The translations under genes were made by a program, and so were the position numbers. A stretch of 64,000 bases of DNA from Streptomyces capitiformicae. GTDB lineage: Bacteria > Actinomycetota > Actinomycetes > Streptomycetales > Streptomycetaceae. The stretch is from NCBI RefSeq assembly GCF_002214185.1, contig NZ_CP022161.1:1-64000 (forward strand), written 5' to 3'. Positions 16,229 through 25,049 of the stretch are shown piece after piece. The notes under the pieces were generated by a model. The model searched no databases, was not told the origin of the DNA, and worked only from the letters and a program-made list of their open reading frames with translations. Positions within the stretch are counted from its first letter, which is position 1, and the number at the start of each line of letters is the position of its first letter.

Positions 16229-18508
16229 GTGAGATCCACCCCCCACAGACGCTCGACGGCCATGGCCTCGCTCGTCGTCGCGGCGGCCGTGCTCGCCGTC
16301 GCCGTTCCCGGCGGTCCCGCCAGCGCCCGCGATGACGGAGGCGAAGGCACCGCCCGTCCCGCGGCCGCGAAGCCGGACCGCGGGTCGCTGCCCGCACAGC
16401 TCACTCCCGTTCAGCGCGAGAGTCTCATCCGGAAGGCCGAGAAGGCCACGGACGACACCGCTGACCGCCTCGGCCTGGGCGGCGAGGAGGAGTTGCGGGT
16501 GCGTGACGTCATCAAGGACGTCGACGGCACCGTGCACACGCGGTACGAGCGCACGTACGCCGGTCTGCCCGTGCTCGGCGGCGATCTGGTCGTCCACGCG
16601 TCGAAGTCCGGCGCGGTCGAGAGTGTCACACGGGCCTACAAGGCCCGGTTGAAGGTGTCCGACCTCAGCCCCGAGGTCAGCAAGGCCGCCGCCCAGAAGC
16701 AGGCGCTCGCGGCGGCGAAGGAGGAAGGGTCCGACAAGACCGCGGCGGACAGCAGCCGCAAGGTCGTCTGGGCCGCCAAGGGCACGCCGACGCTCGCCTA
16801 CGAGACCGTGGTGAGCGGGTTCCAGCACGACGACACCCCCAGTGAGCTGCACGTCATCACCGACGCGCAGACCGGCGAGAAGCTGTTCGAGTACGAGGCG
16901 GTGCACACCGGCACCGGCAACACCCGCTACAGCGGCACGGTCACGCTCGGGACCAGTCAGTCCGGGTCGTCGTACACCCTCACGGACGCGGACCGGGGCA
17001 ACCACCGTACGTACAACCTCAATCGGGGCACGTCGGGGACGGGCACGCTGTTCAGCGGGACCGATGACGTCTGGGGCGACGGGACCACCTCCGATCTGGA
17101 GACCGCGGGCGCGGACGCGCACTACGGGGCCGCGCTGACCTGGGACTACTACAAGAACGTGCACGGGCGGAACGGGCTGCGGGGCGACGGGGTCTCGCCG
17201 TACAGCCGGGTGCACTACGGCAACAACTACATCAACGCGTTCTGGCAGGACTCCTGCTTCTGCATGACGTACGGCGACGGCTCCGGCAACGCCAACCCGC
17301 TGACGTCGATCGACGTGGCCGCGCACGAGATGACGCACGGGCTGACCTCGGTCACCGCGAACCTCAACTACAGCGGTGAGTCGGGTGGGTTGAACGAGGC
17401 GACCTCCGACATCTTCGCCGCCGCGGTCGAGTTCGCCGTCGGCAACGCAGGCGATGTCGGGGACTACCTGGTCGGCGAGAAGATCGACATCAACGGCGAC
17501 GGCACGCCGCTGCGTTACATGGACAAGCCCAGCCGGGACGGCTCCTCGCGCGACTACTGGTCCTCCACGCTCGGCTCCATAGACGTCCACTACTCCTCGG
17601 GCCCGGCCAACCACTGGTACTACCTGGCCTCCGAGGGCAGCGGCGCGAAGGTCGTCAACGGCGTCTCCTACGACTCGCCGACGTACGACGGGCTGCCGGT
17701 CACCCCGATAGGCCGGGAGGCCGCCGAGAAGATCTGGTTCCGGGCGCTGACCACGTACATGACGTCCACGACCAACTACGCAGGCGCCCGCAACGCCACC
17801 CTTCAGGCCGCCGCCGACCTGTACGGGCTCGGCTCGGTGACCTACAACAACACCGCCAACGCCTGGGCCGCCATCAACGTCGGCTCCCGCATCCTCGACG
17901 GGGTGACGGTCGTTCCGCCGGCCAGCCAGTACTCCCTGGTCGGCCAGGCCGTCACGCTGGACGTCCAGGCGTCCTCCACCAACGCCGGCGCCCTGTCGTA
18001 CGCGGCCACCGGTCTGCCGGACGGGCTGTCCATCGACTCGGCCACGGGCCGCGTCTCGGGTACGCCGACCACGGCCGCGAGCTACACGCCCACCGTCACC
18101 GTGACGGACGCGGCCGGCGAGACCGGTACGGCGAGCTTCGCCTGGCGGGTGGACGAGGAGGGCAACGCGTCGGTCTTCGAGAACACCGCCGACTACCAGA
18201 TCCCCGACAGTGACACCGTCGAGTCCCCGATCAACGTCAACCGCGCCGGAGCGGCGTCCAGCCCCCTCCGCGTGGACGTGAACATCATCCACACCTGGCG
18301 CGGTGACCTGGCCATCGACCTCGTTGCGCCGGACGGCACGGTGTACCGGCTCAAGGACGCCTCCGCCGGCGACTCCGCCGACAACGTGATCGAGACCTAC
18401 ACCGTTGACGCCTCCGCCGAAACGGCCGCGGGTGTCTGGAAGTTGCGGGTGCAGGACACGGCCAGCCTGGACACCGGTTACATCGACAGTTGGAAGCTCA
18501 CTTTCTGA
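16229..18508 (+). CDS. Secreted M4 (thermolysin-like) zinc metalloprotease with Ig-like and P domains
   Basis: 759 residues from GTG 16229 (AAGGAG upstream). A Sec signal peptide (about 1-35) is followed by a propeptide with FTP/PepSY-like segments (about 60-215, RVRDVIKDVDGTVHTRYERTY). The catalytic domain has HEMTH (H366, E367, H370), the third zinc ligand E390 in GGLNEATSD, and the active-site His H462 in SGPANHW. After about residue 565 comes a putative Ig-like domain (TGLPDGLSIDSATGRVSGTP). A proprotein-convertase P/Homo-B domain follows (about 650-759, INVNRAG, HTWRGDLAIDLVAPDGT, ending SWKLTF). It is probably an extracellular neutral protease used for nutrient scavenging. All catalytic residues are present, so the enzyme should be active after propeptide removal. 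Confidence 0.95.
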   Translation: MRSTPHRRSTAMASLVVAAAVLAVAVPGGPASARDDGGEGTARPAAAKPDRGSLPAQLTPVQRESLIRKAEKATDDTADRLGLGGEEELRVRDVIKDVDGTVHTRYERTYAGLPVLGGDLVVHASKSGAVESVTRAYKARLKVSDLSPEVSKAAAQKQALAAAKEEGSDKTAADSSRKVVWAAKGTPTLAYETVVSGFQHDDTPSELHVITDAQTGEKLFEYEAVHTGTGNTRYSGTVTLGTSQSGSSYTLTDADRGNHRTYNLNRGTSGTGTLFSGTDDVWGDGTTSDLETAGADAHYGAALTWDYYKNVHGRNGLRGDGVSPYSRVHYGNNYINAFWQDSCFCMTYGDGSGNANPLTSIDVAAHEMTHGLTSVTANLNYSGESGGLNEATSDIFAAAVEFAVGNAGDVGDYLVGEKIDINGDGTPLRYMDKPSRDGSSRDYWSSTLGSIDVHYSSGPANHWYYLASEGSGAKVVNGVSYDSPTYDGLPVTPIGREAAEKIWFRALTTYMTSTTNYAGARNATLQAAADLYGLGSVTYNNTANAWAAINVGSRILDGVTVVPPASQYSLVGQAVTLDVQASSTNAGALSYAATGLPDGLSIDSATGRVSGTPTTAASYTPTVTVTDAAGETGTASFAWRVDEEGNASVFENTADYQIPDSDTVESPINVNRAGAASSPLRVDVNIIHTWRGDLAIDLVAPDGTVYRLKDASAGDSADNVIETYTVDASAETAAGVWKLRVQDTASLDTGYIDSWKLTF

Positions 18509-18543
18509 AAGGACCGTCAATCACCTTGATCGACAGGTGAGTT

Positions 18544-18589
18544 GGCTGAGCGGTCGGACCTGCCCCGGGGTGGGTCCGGCCGCTCAGCC
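18544..18589. terminator. Bidirectional hairpin between convergent protease and MMPL genes
   Basis: GGCTGAGCGGTCGGACC (18544-18560) pairs with GGTCCGGCCGCTCAGCC (18573-18589) over 17 bp, with one G-U pair on one strand and a 12-base C/G-rich loop. It overlaps the last codons of the MMPL gene and lies 36 bases past the protease stop. Confidence 0.7.
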
Positions 18590-20851
18590 GCGTTCTTTCT
18601 CCCCCTCGGCGTCGATGTGCGGGAGCACGCGGTCGAGCCAGTGGGGTGTCCACCAGGCGTGGCGGCCGAGGAGGGTCATCACGGCCGGGACGAGGAGGAG
18701 ACGTACGACCGTCGCGTCGATCAGGACGCTCACGGCGAGGCCCAGACCCAGCATCTTCACCACGATGTTGTCGCTGACGATGAACGCGGCGAAGACGCTC
18801 ACCATGATCAGGGCGGCGCAGGTGATGACGCGGGCGGTGATCTCCAGGGCGTGGGCGACGGCGGCGCGGGCGTCGCCGGTGTGCAGCCAGGCCTCGTGGA
18901 CACGGGAGAGGAGGAAGATCTCGTAGTCCATGCTGAGGCCGAAGATGATGGCGAACATCATCATCGGGACATAACTCTCGATGGGCACCTTGCCGTCGAC
19001 CCCCAGGGCGGGGCCGCCCCAGCCCCACTGGAAGACGGCGACGACCACGCCGTACGAGGCGGTGATGGACAGGACGTTGAGGACCGCCGCTTTCCACGCG
19101 ACCAGCAGGCCGCGGAACACGGCGAGGATGATCAGGAAGGCCAGGGCGACGACCACGGCGATGATGAGGGGCAGTCGACTCGCCACGATGTCACGGAAGT
19201 CGACCTGGGCGGCCGTGGTGCCGGTGACATAGCCCTCGGCCTTCGTGCCGGAGACCGAGGCGGGGAGGGTGTCGTCGACGAGGCGGTTGACCAGGTCCGT
19301 GGTGTCGGCGTTCTGCGGGGACTCCTTCGAGTAGACCGTGCCGATCAGGACATCCCCGTCCTTGGTGGCGGTCAGCGGGGTGACCGCGTGCGCTCCCTCC
19401 ACCGCGTTCAGGTTCTTCTGCGCCGTGCTCTGCAAGGACTGGCGGTCCGAGGACGGCACGGAGGTCTGGTCGATGGCGATCGTGAGGGGGCCGTTGGAGC
19501 CGGGGCCGAAGGCGTCGGTCATCAGGTCGTAGGCGCGTCGGTCGGTGAACGAGGTGGGGTCGGCGCCGTCGCCGATGTGACCGAGTTGGATGGAGAAAGC
19601 GGGGATCGCCAGGACGACGATCGCCGTGACGCCCGCCGCCAGGAATCGCCAGGGCCGGTGTTCCACGCGCTGGGCGTAGCGGTGCCAGGTTCCCTGGATC
19701 TCCTCCCCCTGCTCCCCTTCCTCGGTGCCGGTCTCGGCGACCGGGTGGCGGACGTGGTAGCGGTCGATGCGTCTGCCGATCAGGCCGAGCAGGGCCGGGA
19801 CCAGGGTGAGGGCGCCGAGGACGGCCGAGACGACGGTCATCGCGGCCGCGAGGCCGAGTTTGCCGATGAAGCTCACGCCGGACGCGTACAGCCCGGCCAG
19901 GGCGATGATCACCGTGCAGCCGGAGATGAGGACGGCGCGGCCGCCGGTCGCCGTGGCACGGCCGGCCGCGCGCACGGGGTCGGCGCCGTCCATGAGGTTC
20001 TGGCGGTGACGGGTGATCAGGAACAGGGCGTAGTCGATGCCCACGCCGAGACCGATCATCGTGGCCAGGGTCGGTGAGACGGTCGCGAAGGTGAACGCCG
20101 AGGCGAGCAGGCCGAGGCAGGCAAGGCCGCCGACCGCGCTGAGCAGCGCGGTCACCAGCGGCAGTCCGGCCGCGATCACGCTGCCGAAGCCGACCAGGAG
20201 GACGACGATCGCCACCGCGAACCCGATCAGTTCGCTCACCCGGTCGTCGGCCGCGGGGCGGGCCAGTTCGCCGAGCGGGCCGCCGTACTCGACGTCGGCG
20301 CCGGCCGACCGCAGGGGCTGCACGGAGTCGTCCACGCCGTCGAGATAACTGTCATCAAGGGTCGAGGGCTGTACGTCGAAGCGGATGGTGATGTACGCCG
20401 TCTTCTGGTCGGAGGACAGGGGGCCGACGTTCGGCTGCTTCGACTGGTCGGACTGGTCGGACGACTGCGAGGAGGCCGCGGTGAGCGGGTTCTGGGCCGA
20501 CAGTACGTGCGGCAGTTTCTGCAGGTCGTCGACCGTCTCGGACATCTGGGAGCCGAGGGAGGTCAGGGGCTTGTCCGCGTCGTGCAGGACGATCTGGCTG
20601 CTGTAGCCGCCGGCCGCCGGATCGTGCTTCTCCAGCACCTCCAGGCCTTGCTGGGACTGCACGCCCGAGAGGGAGAAGTTGTCCGAGTAGTCGCCGCCGA
20701 AGGACCGGTTCAGCGTCTGCAGGGCGGCGAGGATTACCAGCCAGGCGACGATGACGATGACGAAGTGCCGGGCGCACCACTCGCCGAGGCGCCGCAGCCG
20801 TCCCGCCGCGGCACGGGTCCCGCTCTCCGCACCGGATCGACTCGAGCGCAT
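18584..20851 (-). CDS. MMPL/RND family membrane transporter
   Basis: 755 residues. The N-terminus has a first membrane helix (about 30-50, [16 protein letters not shown]). A large extracytoplasmic loop follows, then a cluster of five helices (about 190-380, with [22 protein letters not shown] and [17 protein letters not shown], the conserved MMPL motif). A second loop and a second helical cluster come next (about 550-745, with [15 protein letters not shown] repeating that motif). The internally duplicated plan is that of MMPL exporters, which are proton-driven and export lipids or hydrophobic compounds. The substrate is unknown; the FAAL-PKS locus is about 10 kb away, and a link would be speculation. 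ATG 20851 has GGAGAG upstream within a triplicated element. Confidence 0.9.
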   Translation of the reverse strand: MRSSRSGAESGTRAAAGRLRRLGEWCARHFVIVIVAWLVILAALQTLNRSFGGDYSDNFSLSGVQSQQGLEVLEKHDPAAGGYSSQIVLHDADKPLTSLGSQMSETVDDLQKLPHVLSAQNPLTAASSQSSDQSDQSKQPNVGPLSSDQKTAYITIRFDVQPSTLDDSYLDGVDDSVQPLRSAGADVEYGGPLGELARPAADDRVSELIGFAVAIVVLLVGFGSVIAAGLPLVTALLSAVGGLACLGLLASAFTFATVSPTLATMIGLGVGIDYALFLITRHRQNLMDGADPVRAAGRATATGGRAVLISGCTVIIALAGLYASGVSFIGKLGLAAAMTVVSAVLGALTLVPALLGLIGRRIDRYHVRHPVAETGTEEGEQGEEIQGTWHRYAQRVEHRPWRFLAAGVTAIVVLAIPAFSIQLGHIGDGADPTSFTDRRAYDLMTDAFGPGSNGPLTIAIDQTSVPSSDRQSLQSTAQKNLNAVEGAHAVTPLTATKDGDVLIGTVYSKESPQNADTTDLVNRLVDDTLPASVSGTKAEGYVTGTTAAQVDFRDIVASRLPLIIAVVVALAFLIILAVFRGLLVAWKAAVLNVLSITASYGVVVAVFQWGWGGPALGVDGKVPIESYVPMMMFAIIFGLSMDYEIFLLSRVHEAWLHTGDARAAVAHALEITARVITCAALIMVSVFAAFIVSDNIVVKMLGLGLAVSVLIDATVVRLLLVPAVMTLLGRHAWWTPHWLDRVLPHIDAEGEKERG

Positions 20852-20895
20852 CGCCTCTCCCAGCTCATCGCCTCTCCCAGCTCATCGCCTCTCCA
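20845..20895 (-). repeat. 17-bp tandem repeat carrying three SD-ATG units before the MMPL gene
   Basis: On the minus strand the unit GGAGAGGCGATGAGCTG is repeated, so that GGAGAGGCG plus ATG occurs three times, with ATGs at 20885, 20868 and 20851. The last opens the transporter gene. From ATG 20885 a six-codon frame ends in a TGA that overlaps ATG 20868 (ATGA). From ATG 20868 the frame is +1/+2 relative to the transporter and runs over its start. Confidence 0.75.
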
Positions 20896-21033
20896 GCGGG
20901 AGCGATCTCCCGCACCCTCATTACACGCTCCGGCCACCACCCCGGCACCTCCGGCGACACCGGTCCCCCCGGTTGGCGGCCCCGGCTTGACAGGCGGACG
21001 ATGGAGGAGTGGGTCGGAACGGAAGGAGCCATC

Positions 21034-21399
21034 ATGCTGGAGATCAAGACGGTCGAGAAGCCGGACGAGCGGCGGGACTTCCCGCGCGGCCACCTTGAGG
21101 CCGTCCACCTCACCGGGCTCGACTTCGCGGTGGCCACCTTCGAACCCGGCTGGCGCTGGTCGGAATCCGTGGCCCCCATCGCCGGCACGAAGAGCTGCCA
21201 GGTCCACCACGACGGGTACGTCGTCCAAGGACGCCTGCACATCGTCATGGACGAAGGCGGTGAGAGCGAGGTCGGGCCCGGCGACGTCTTCGTGTGCCCG
21301 CCCGGGCACGACGCGTGGGTCGTGGGTGACGAGCAGTGCGTGGTGTACGACTTCGCGGGACCCATGGCACAGGGGTACGCCAAGGCGCAGAGCGACTGA
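21034..21399 (+). CDS. Cupin-domain protein
   Basis: About 121 residues. ATG 21034 is chosen over ATG 21001 because GGAAGGAG sits just upstream of it. A single small beta-barrel is suggested by WRWSESVAPIAGTKSCQVHH, read here as WRWSESVAP then KSCQVHH, then a YVVQGRLHIVMDEG strand pair and GPGDVFVCPPGHDAWVVGD, the typical second cupin motif. The histidines in QVHH and PPGHDAW could bind a metal. Similar single-domain cupins act as isomerases, dioxygenases or sensors, and no specific reaction can be named. A hairpin follows before the convergent gene. Confidence 0.8.
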   Translation: MLEIKTVEKPDERRDFPRGHLEAVHLTGLDFAVATFEPGWRWSESVAPIAGTKSCQVHHDGYVVQGRLHIVMDEGGESEVGPGDVFVCPPGHDAWVVGDEQCVVYDFAGPMAQGYAKAQSD

Positions 21400-21418
21400 C
21401 CGAGGCCGAGGTGAGGGT

Positions 21419-21466
21419 GACAGGGCAGGGAGGCGGCGGCGTTCTCGCCCCGCCCCCGGCCCTGTC
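21419..21466. terminator. Hairpin between convergent cupin and membrane-protein genes
   Basis: GACAGGGC (21419-21426) is inverted as GCCCTGTC (21459-21466). Between them, G-rich and C-rich runs (GGGAGGCGG against CGCCCC/GCCCCC) can extend the stem. It lies just after the cupin stop and 26 bases before the end of the opposing gene. Confidence 0.5.
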
Positions 21467-21491
21467 TTTCCTGTGTTGGTTCCCGCTGCCG

Positions 21492-22508
21492 TCACACCCC
21501 GTCGATGGACTTGAGGTTCTCCAGCGTCGAGGTGGTGTCCTCCTTCAGCCAGCCCACGACCTCGTCCACCTCCGGCATCGACACGTCGTCGTAGGTGGAG
21601 CCGTAGGCGCTCCAGCGCATCTCGTACGTCATCCAGCCGTCGCGCACCGCGAGGGTGGCCGACCGGCTGCCGCTGGTGTCGTCGCCGGACGTGCTGTCCT
21701 CGGTGACGAGATACGCCTCGTCGCCGAAGCCGGTGACCTTCTCCACGTCGTAGTCGTCGTAGCGCTGGTCGTACTCGGACCACAGGGCGGTGAACTCGGG
21801 CCCTGGGTCGGTCTTCTTGTGGAGCTCCATCTGGACCGAGAAGTAGGCGTCGGAGATGGTGGAGGCGGAGGACGTCTTGAGGGAGATGCTGCAGTAGTTC
21901 TGGTCGAGGGCCTCGTGCTCCAGGGCGTTGTCCACGGGAGCCGTGTCCTCCTCCGGGTACTCGTCCTTGAACGACGAGTAGTCCACCGAGGAGCAGAGGT
22001 TGGCCTTGGCCTGGTATCCGCGCAGGTCCGCCTCGGTGTCGTCGCCGCCCAGGAGGAAGACTCCGCCGGCCCACGCCGCGGAGGCGACCACCGCGCCCAG
22101 CACCGCCCACAGTACGGCGCGGCCGGCGCCGCCGGCCGCCGCGGGCGGGGTGGGCGCGAGCGGGTAGCCGCCGGGCGGCTGGCCGTAGGGGTTCTGCTGG
22201 TGGGGTATCGGGGCGACCGGAGGGCCGTAGCCGGCCGGTGACTGGGGGCTGGGGTAGGGATAGGCGCTCGGTGTCGGCTGGGCCTGTGGTGTCTGGGGCT
22301 GTGCCTGCGGCTGCGGCTGCGGCTGCGGCTGCGGCTGCGGCTGCGGCTGTACCGATGCGGGGAGTTGGGGCTGCGTCGGCGTCTGGTGCGGGGGCTGAGC
22401 CGGCTGCTGGGTCTCGACACCGGGCTGTCTTGGAGGCCAGGCCGGGGGCGCGGACGGCTGATCCTGCGGCTCGGGCTGGGCCGGGGCGCCGTCGGGGCGT
22501 TCGGTCAT
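21492..22508 (-). CDS. Pro/Gln-rich single-pass membrane protein of unknown function
   Basis: 338 residues. ATG 22508 has GAGGAGAAGCCG before it. Residues 1-125 are a disordered Pro/Gln-rich cytoplasmic region with a run of QP dipeptides (a GGCTGC-type repeat in the DNA near 22311-22352). One membrane helix follows (about 130-150, AVLWAVLGAVVASAAWAGGVFLL). The rest is a soluble extracellular domain of about 185 residues with cysteines (LCSSVDYSSF and QNYCSISL), probably a disulfide. This N-tail, helix and outer domain plan is common in Streptomyces envelope proteins of unknown role. I see no catalytic motif. Confidence 0.75.
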   Translation of the reverse strand: MTERPDGAPAQPEPQDQPSAPPAWPPRQPGVETQQPAQPPHQTPTQPQLPASVQPQPQPQPQPQPQPQAQPQTPQAQPTPSAYPYPSPQSPAGYGPPVAPIPHQQNPYGQPPGGYPLAPTPPAAAGGAGRAVLWAVLGAVVASAAWAGGVFLLGGDDTEADLRGYQAKANLCSSVDYSSFKDEYPEEDTAPVDNALEHEALDQNYCSISLKTSSASTISDAYFSVQMELHKKTDPGPEFTALWSEYDQRYDDYDVEKVTGFGDEAYLVTEDSTSGDDTSGSRSATLAVRDGWMTYEMRWSAYGSTYDDVSMPEVDEVVGWLKEDTTSTLENLKSIDGV

Positions 22509-22646
22509 CGGCTTCTCCTCTGTCGTGGTGCGTGGCGCGTCGGGGTCGGGGGTGGAGGGTACGTACCCGCCGCCGGATCCCTTCCATGCGGCTTCGGGGC
22601 CGGGCCGGCCGCCGTCGTGGGGCGGTTGTCGGAGCCCGGTGGTTTC

Positions 22647-23120
22647 ATGGGTGGCATGACCAGCAGAAGTGTCGTCGTCGAGCGGCGGGTCGCCGCTGCG
22701 CAGGGGCCCGTGTGGGAGGCCCTCACGGACCTCGGCGGTATGGCGCGGATGCTGAGCGGTGTGACAAAGGTGGAGGTCCTCACGGAGGGGGGCTTCGGGG
22801 AGGGCGCCCGGTGGCGGGAGACCCGGCGTATGTTCGGCAAGGACGCCACCGAGGAGATGTGGGTGACCGTCAGCGAGCCGCCCGAACGGTATGTGGTGGA
22901 GGCCGAGTCCCACGGCAGCCACTACGTCTCGGAGTGGGAGTTGCGGGCGGACGGGCCCACCTCGACGACGGTGCGGATGACGTTCACGGCCGTGCCGTCC
23001 GGTGCGGTCGCGGGTCTGTTCGCCAAGGTCCTGGGCGGTGTCGGCGTCCGCTCCGTGAGCAAGGCGATCGCGAAGGACCTCGACGACGTCGCGGCGTGGG
23101 TGGAGGGCCGCAGGGTCTGA
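22647..23120 (+). CDS. SRPBCC (START/Bet v1-fold) family protein
   Basis: 157 residues from ATG 22647 (an alternative ATG at 22656 is in frame). The opening VVVERRVAAAQGPVWEALTD and LGGMARMLSGVTKVEVL are the usual first strand and helix of polyketide-cyclase/SRPBCC proteins. GEGARWRETR follows, then SEWELRADGPTSTTVRMTF and a long C-terminal helix (IAKDLDDVAAWVE). Such proteins bind hydrophobic ligands in a central cavity; many are coenzyme-like or stress-linked, and the ligand here is unknown. It is divergent from the Pro/Gln-rich membrane protein and convergent with the next gene. Confidence 0.8.
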   Translation: MGGMTSRSVVVERRVAAAQGPVWEALTDLGGMARMLSGVTKVEVLTEGGFGEGARWRETRRMFGKDATEEMWVTVSEPPERYVVEAESHGSHYVSEWELRADGPTSTTVRMTFTAVPSGAVAGLFAKVLGGVGVRSVSKAIAKDLDDVAAWVEGRRV

Positions 23121-23163
23121 GCCGCCCCGGCCGACCCGCCACCCGGCCGCCCTACCACGGGGA

Positions 23164-24795
23164 TCAGGAGTCCACGCCGAAGCCCGTGGTCGTGTAGGCG
23201 CACTCTGTGTAGATGTAACCGGACTGGAGCTTGGCGGTGTCCGAGGCCGGGCTGGAGCGGCTGTCGCCCTTCGGCTTGTGGAGGAAGTACGTGGTGCCGA
23301 CGGGCAGGCTGATCGTCTTCTGGGGGTAGTTCTTACTGCCGCTGCACGGCTGGAAGTTGGGGTCCAGCGTGCGGCTCCAGTCGTAGCTGGTGCAGCTGCC
23401 GCAGCCCTTCAGGGAGAAGCTGCCGGTCACGGGACCGGTGTACATGACCTGGATGTCGTCGGGGCTGTCGTTCTTGACGGTGACGGTGATGCTGCCGCCG
23501 GAACGCGTCGTGGGCAGCTTCTTACCCGCCTCCGGGACCTCCTGGGCGACCTCGGCGGCGATCGCGATCTTCTTGGCGAGGGCCGCGTTCTTGTGGTTCT
23601 TGTTGGCGCCGACGAACTTGTTCATCGAGGTCACCGCCGCGGCGAAGTCACCGTCCTTGTACTGGTCCACGCCACAGGCGTAGACGCCGGTGGAGGCGGA
23701 GGTGTCGGCACGTCCGGTGTTCTCGGTGAGGGCCTTGTCTATGCCCGCCTTCTCCCCGGGCAGTTCCTTGACCTGGCTGCTGAGGGACTCCAGCTGCTCC
23801 ACCGCGCCGCACGGGTCGTCACCGCCCACGGCCTTGATCGCCTCGTCGACGGCGGCCTTGACGTCGGGTTCGACCTGCGCCACCTGCTCCGAGTCCGGGA
23901 ACTCGTCGAGGAGTTTGGTGAAGTTGGCCGTCCAGCCGGCCTGACGGCCCGCGAGGCCCTCGGAGCCGCACTCGTACAGGGAGGTGGCGAGCCGCTCGTC
24001 GGGCCAGGTGGCCAGGGAGCCGAGGTCCTTCTCGCTGACGGTCTGCGGGACGTCACGCAGGTATTCGAGGGGCGCGATCGCCGCGCAGTACTCCTGCTCC
24101 TCGTAGGGGGCGCCGACCGTCGTGTAGAAGTTCTTCAGCCGGTCCGGGACCTGCTCGGCCGCCCGGGAGCCGGGGTGGTCGGTGGTGAGGGCGTCGTAGG
24201 CGCTCAGGGCGCGGCCGTACTCGGACCGGGTTGAGTCGAACGACTGGCCGGAGGCCTTCTTCACGAGGTTGTCCGCCGTCTCCAGGCGGTCCAGGAGCAT
24301 CTCCTCGACGGCTTCGTTCCGCGCGCTCTCGTACAGCAGACCGCCCACGACCGGTACGCCGAGGAGCAGGACGCCGAGCACGATCGCGAGCGGGGACCGG
24401 GCAGGCCACACCAGGCGGGAGCGCAGGCCCAGCAGGGCGCCGTGGAGGGCGGCGAGGACGAGGAACAGGCCGTAGACGGTGAGGGTCGTGCCCGACACTC
24501 CGTCCGGGTCGGCCGGCAGCGCCACGAACAGCAGGATTCCGGTGGCCACCCAGCACGCCAGCGTCAGGAAGGGGCGGCGGATGAGGGCGTAACCTAGGCC
24601 GAGACCGCTGAGGTTGAGCAAGCCCACGCCGACCGCGCGCCACACGTCGGCCGGAGCGGGGGGCGGTGCCGTCGGCATCGGCGGCGCGACGAAGCTCTGG
24701 CTCCAGCCGTCCTGGTCCCTGCCGAACTGGTCCCTACCGAACTGATCTCTACCGAACTGATCTCTGCCGTACTGGCCGAATTGGTCTCCGGACAT
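23164..24795 (-). CDS. Membrane protein with cytoplasmic FGRDQ repeats and extracellular domain
   Basis: 543 residues from ATG 24795 (GGGGGG seven bases upstream; an ATG at 24813 would add six residues). The N-tail holds four copies of a five-residue FGRDQ unit, encoded by near-identical 15-bp DNA repeats. Three or four membrane helices follow (about 55-75, 78-95, 100-120 and 128-150, including PLAIVLGVLLLGVPVVGGLL). A large extracellular helical region comes next (about 160-420, TPR-like in look, with GDFAAAVTSMNKFVGANKN). The C-terminal beta-rich domain has several cysteines (GCGSCTSYDW). It resembles Streptomyces proteins annotated only as hypothetical; a cell-envelope role is an inference. 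Confidence 0.75.
   Translation of the reverse strand: MSGDQFGQYGRDQFGRDQFGRDQFGRDQDGWSQSFVAPPMPTAPPPAPADVWRAVGVGLLNLSGLGLGYALIRRPFLTLACWVATGILLFVALPADPDGVSGTTLTVYGLFLVLAALHGALLGLRSRLVWPARSPLAIVLGVLLLGVPVVGGLLYESARNEAVEEMLLDRLETADNLVKKASGQSFDSTRSEYGRALSAYDALTTDHPGSRAAEQVPDRLKNFYTTVGAPYEEQEYCAAIAPLEYLRDVPQTVSEKDLGSLATWPDERLATSLYECGSEGLAGRQAGWTANFTKLLDEFPDSEQVAQVEPDVKAAVDEAIKAVGGDDPCGAVEQLESLSSQVKELPGEKAGIDKALTENTGRADTSASTGVYACGVDQYKDGDFAAAVTSMNKFVGANKNHKNAALAKKIAIAAEVAQEVPEAGKKLPTTRSGGSITVTVKNDSPDDIQVMYTGPVTGSFSLKGCGSCTSYDWSRTLDPNFQPCSGSKNYPQKTISLPVGTTYFLHKPKGDSRSSPASDTAKLQSGYIYTECAYTTTGFGVDS
24714..24779. repeat. 15-bp tandem repeat inside a coding region
   Basis: Units of the type CGAACTGGTCCCTAC / CGAACTGATCTCTAC recur four times and encode FGRDQ on the minus strand. 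The copies differ at few positions, which points to recent duplication. Confidence 0.75.
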
Positions 24796-25049
24796 GTCGG
24801 ATCCCCCCGTCAACTACACCCGCATGCCTACGAATTGTCAGTGTACGGCCCAAACCCGATACGGAGACAGCTCGTTCCCGTGTTCGAGAAGGGATCGATG
24901 ACCATTTGTGACCACGTGATGACGGCCGAGGCTCACAGCGCCCGCGGGGCGCTCGCGGGGGCTGCGCCGCCGTACGGCCGACCGCACCGGCTGTCACAGT
25001 GCGTGACCCCCTCTCGCCTCCTGGCGCGGGGCAGTGTAGACATGGGCAC

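Noticed and set aside
16172..18520. A 782-codon open frame antisense to the M4 protease
   Set aside because: It is an antisense shadow; the sense frame has all metalloprotease motifs and a signal peptide.
18584..20851. MMPL transporter as the exporter of the PKS product
   Set aside because: It lies about 10 kb from the biosynthetic genes with several unrelated genes between; proximity alone does not support it.
22301..22352. GGCTGC-type repeat as a regulatory microsatellite
   Set aside because: It is in frame within the Pro/Gln-rich region of the membrane protein gene and is explained by its QP dipeptides.
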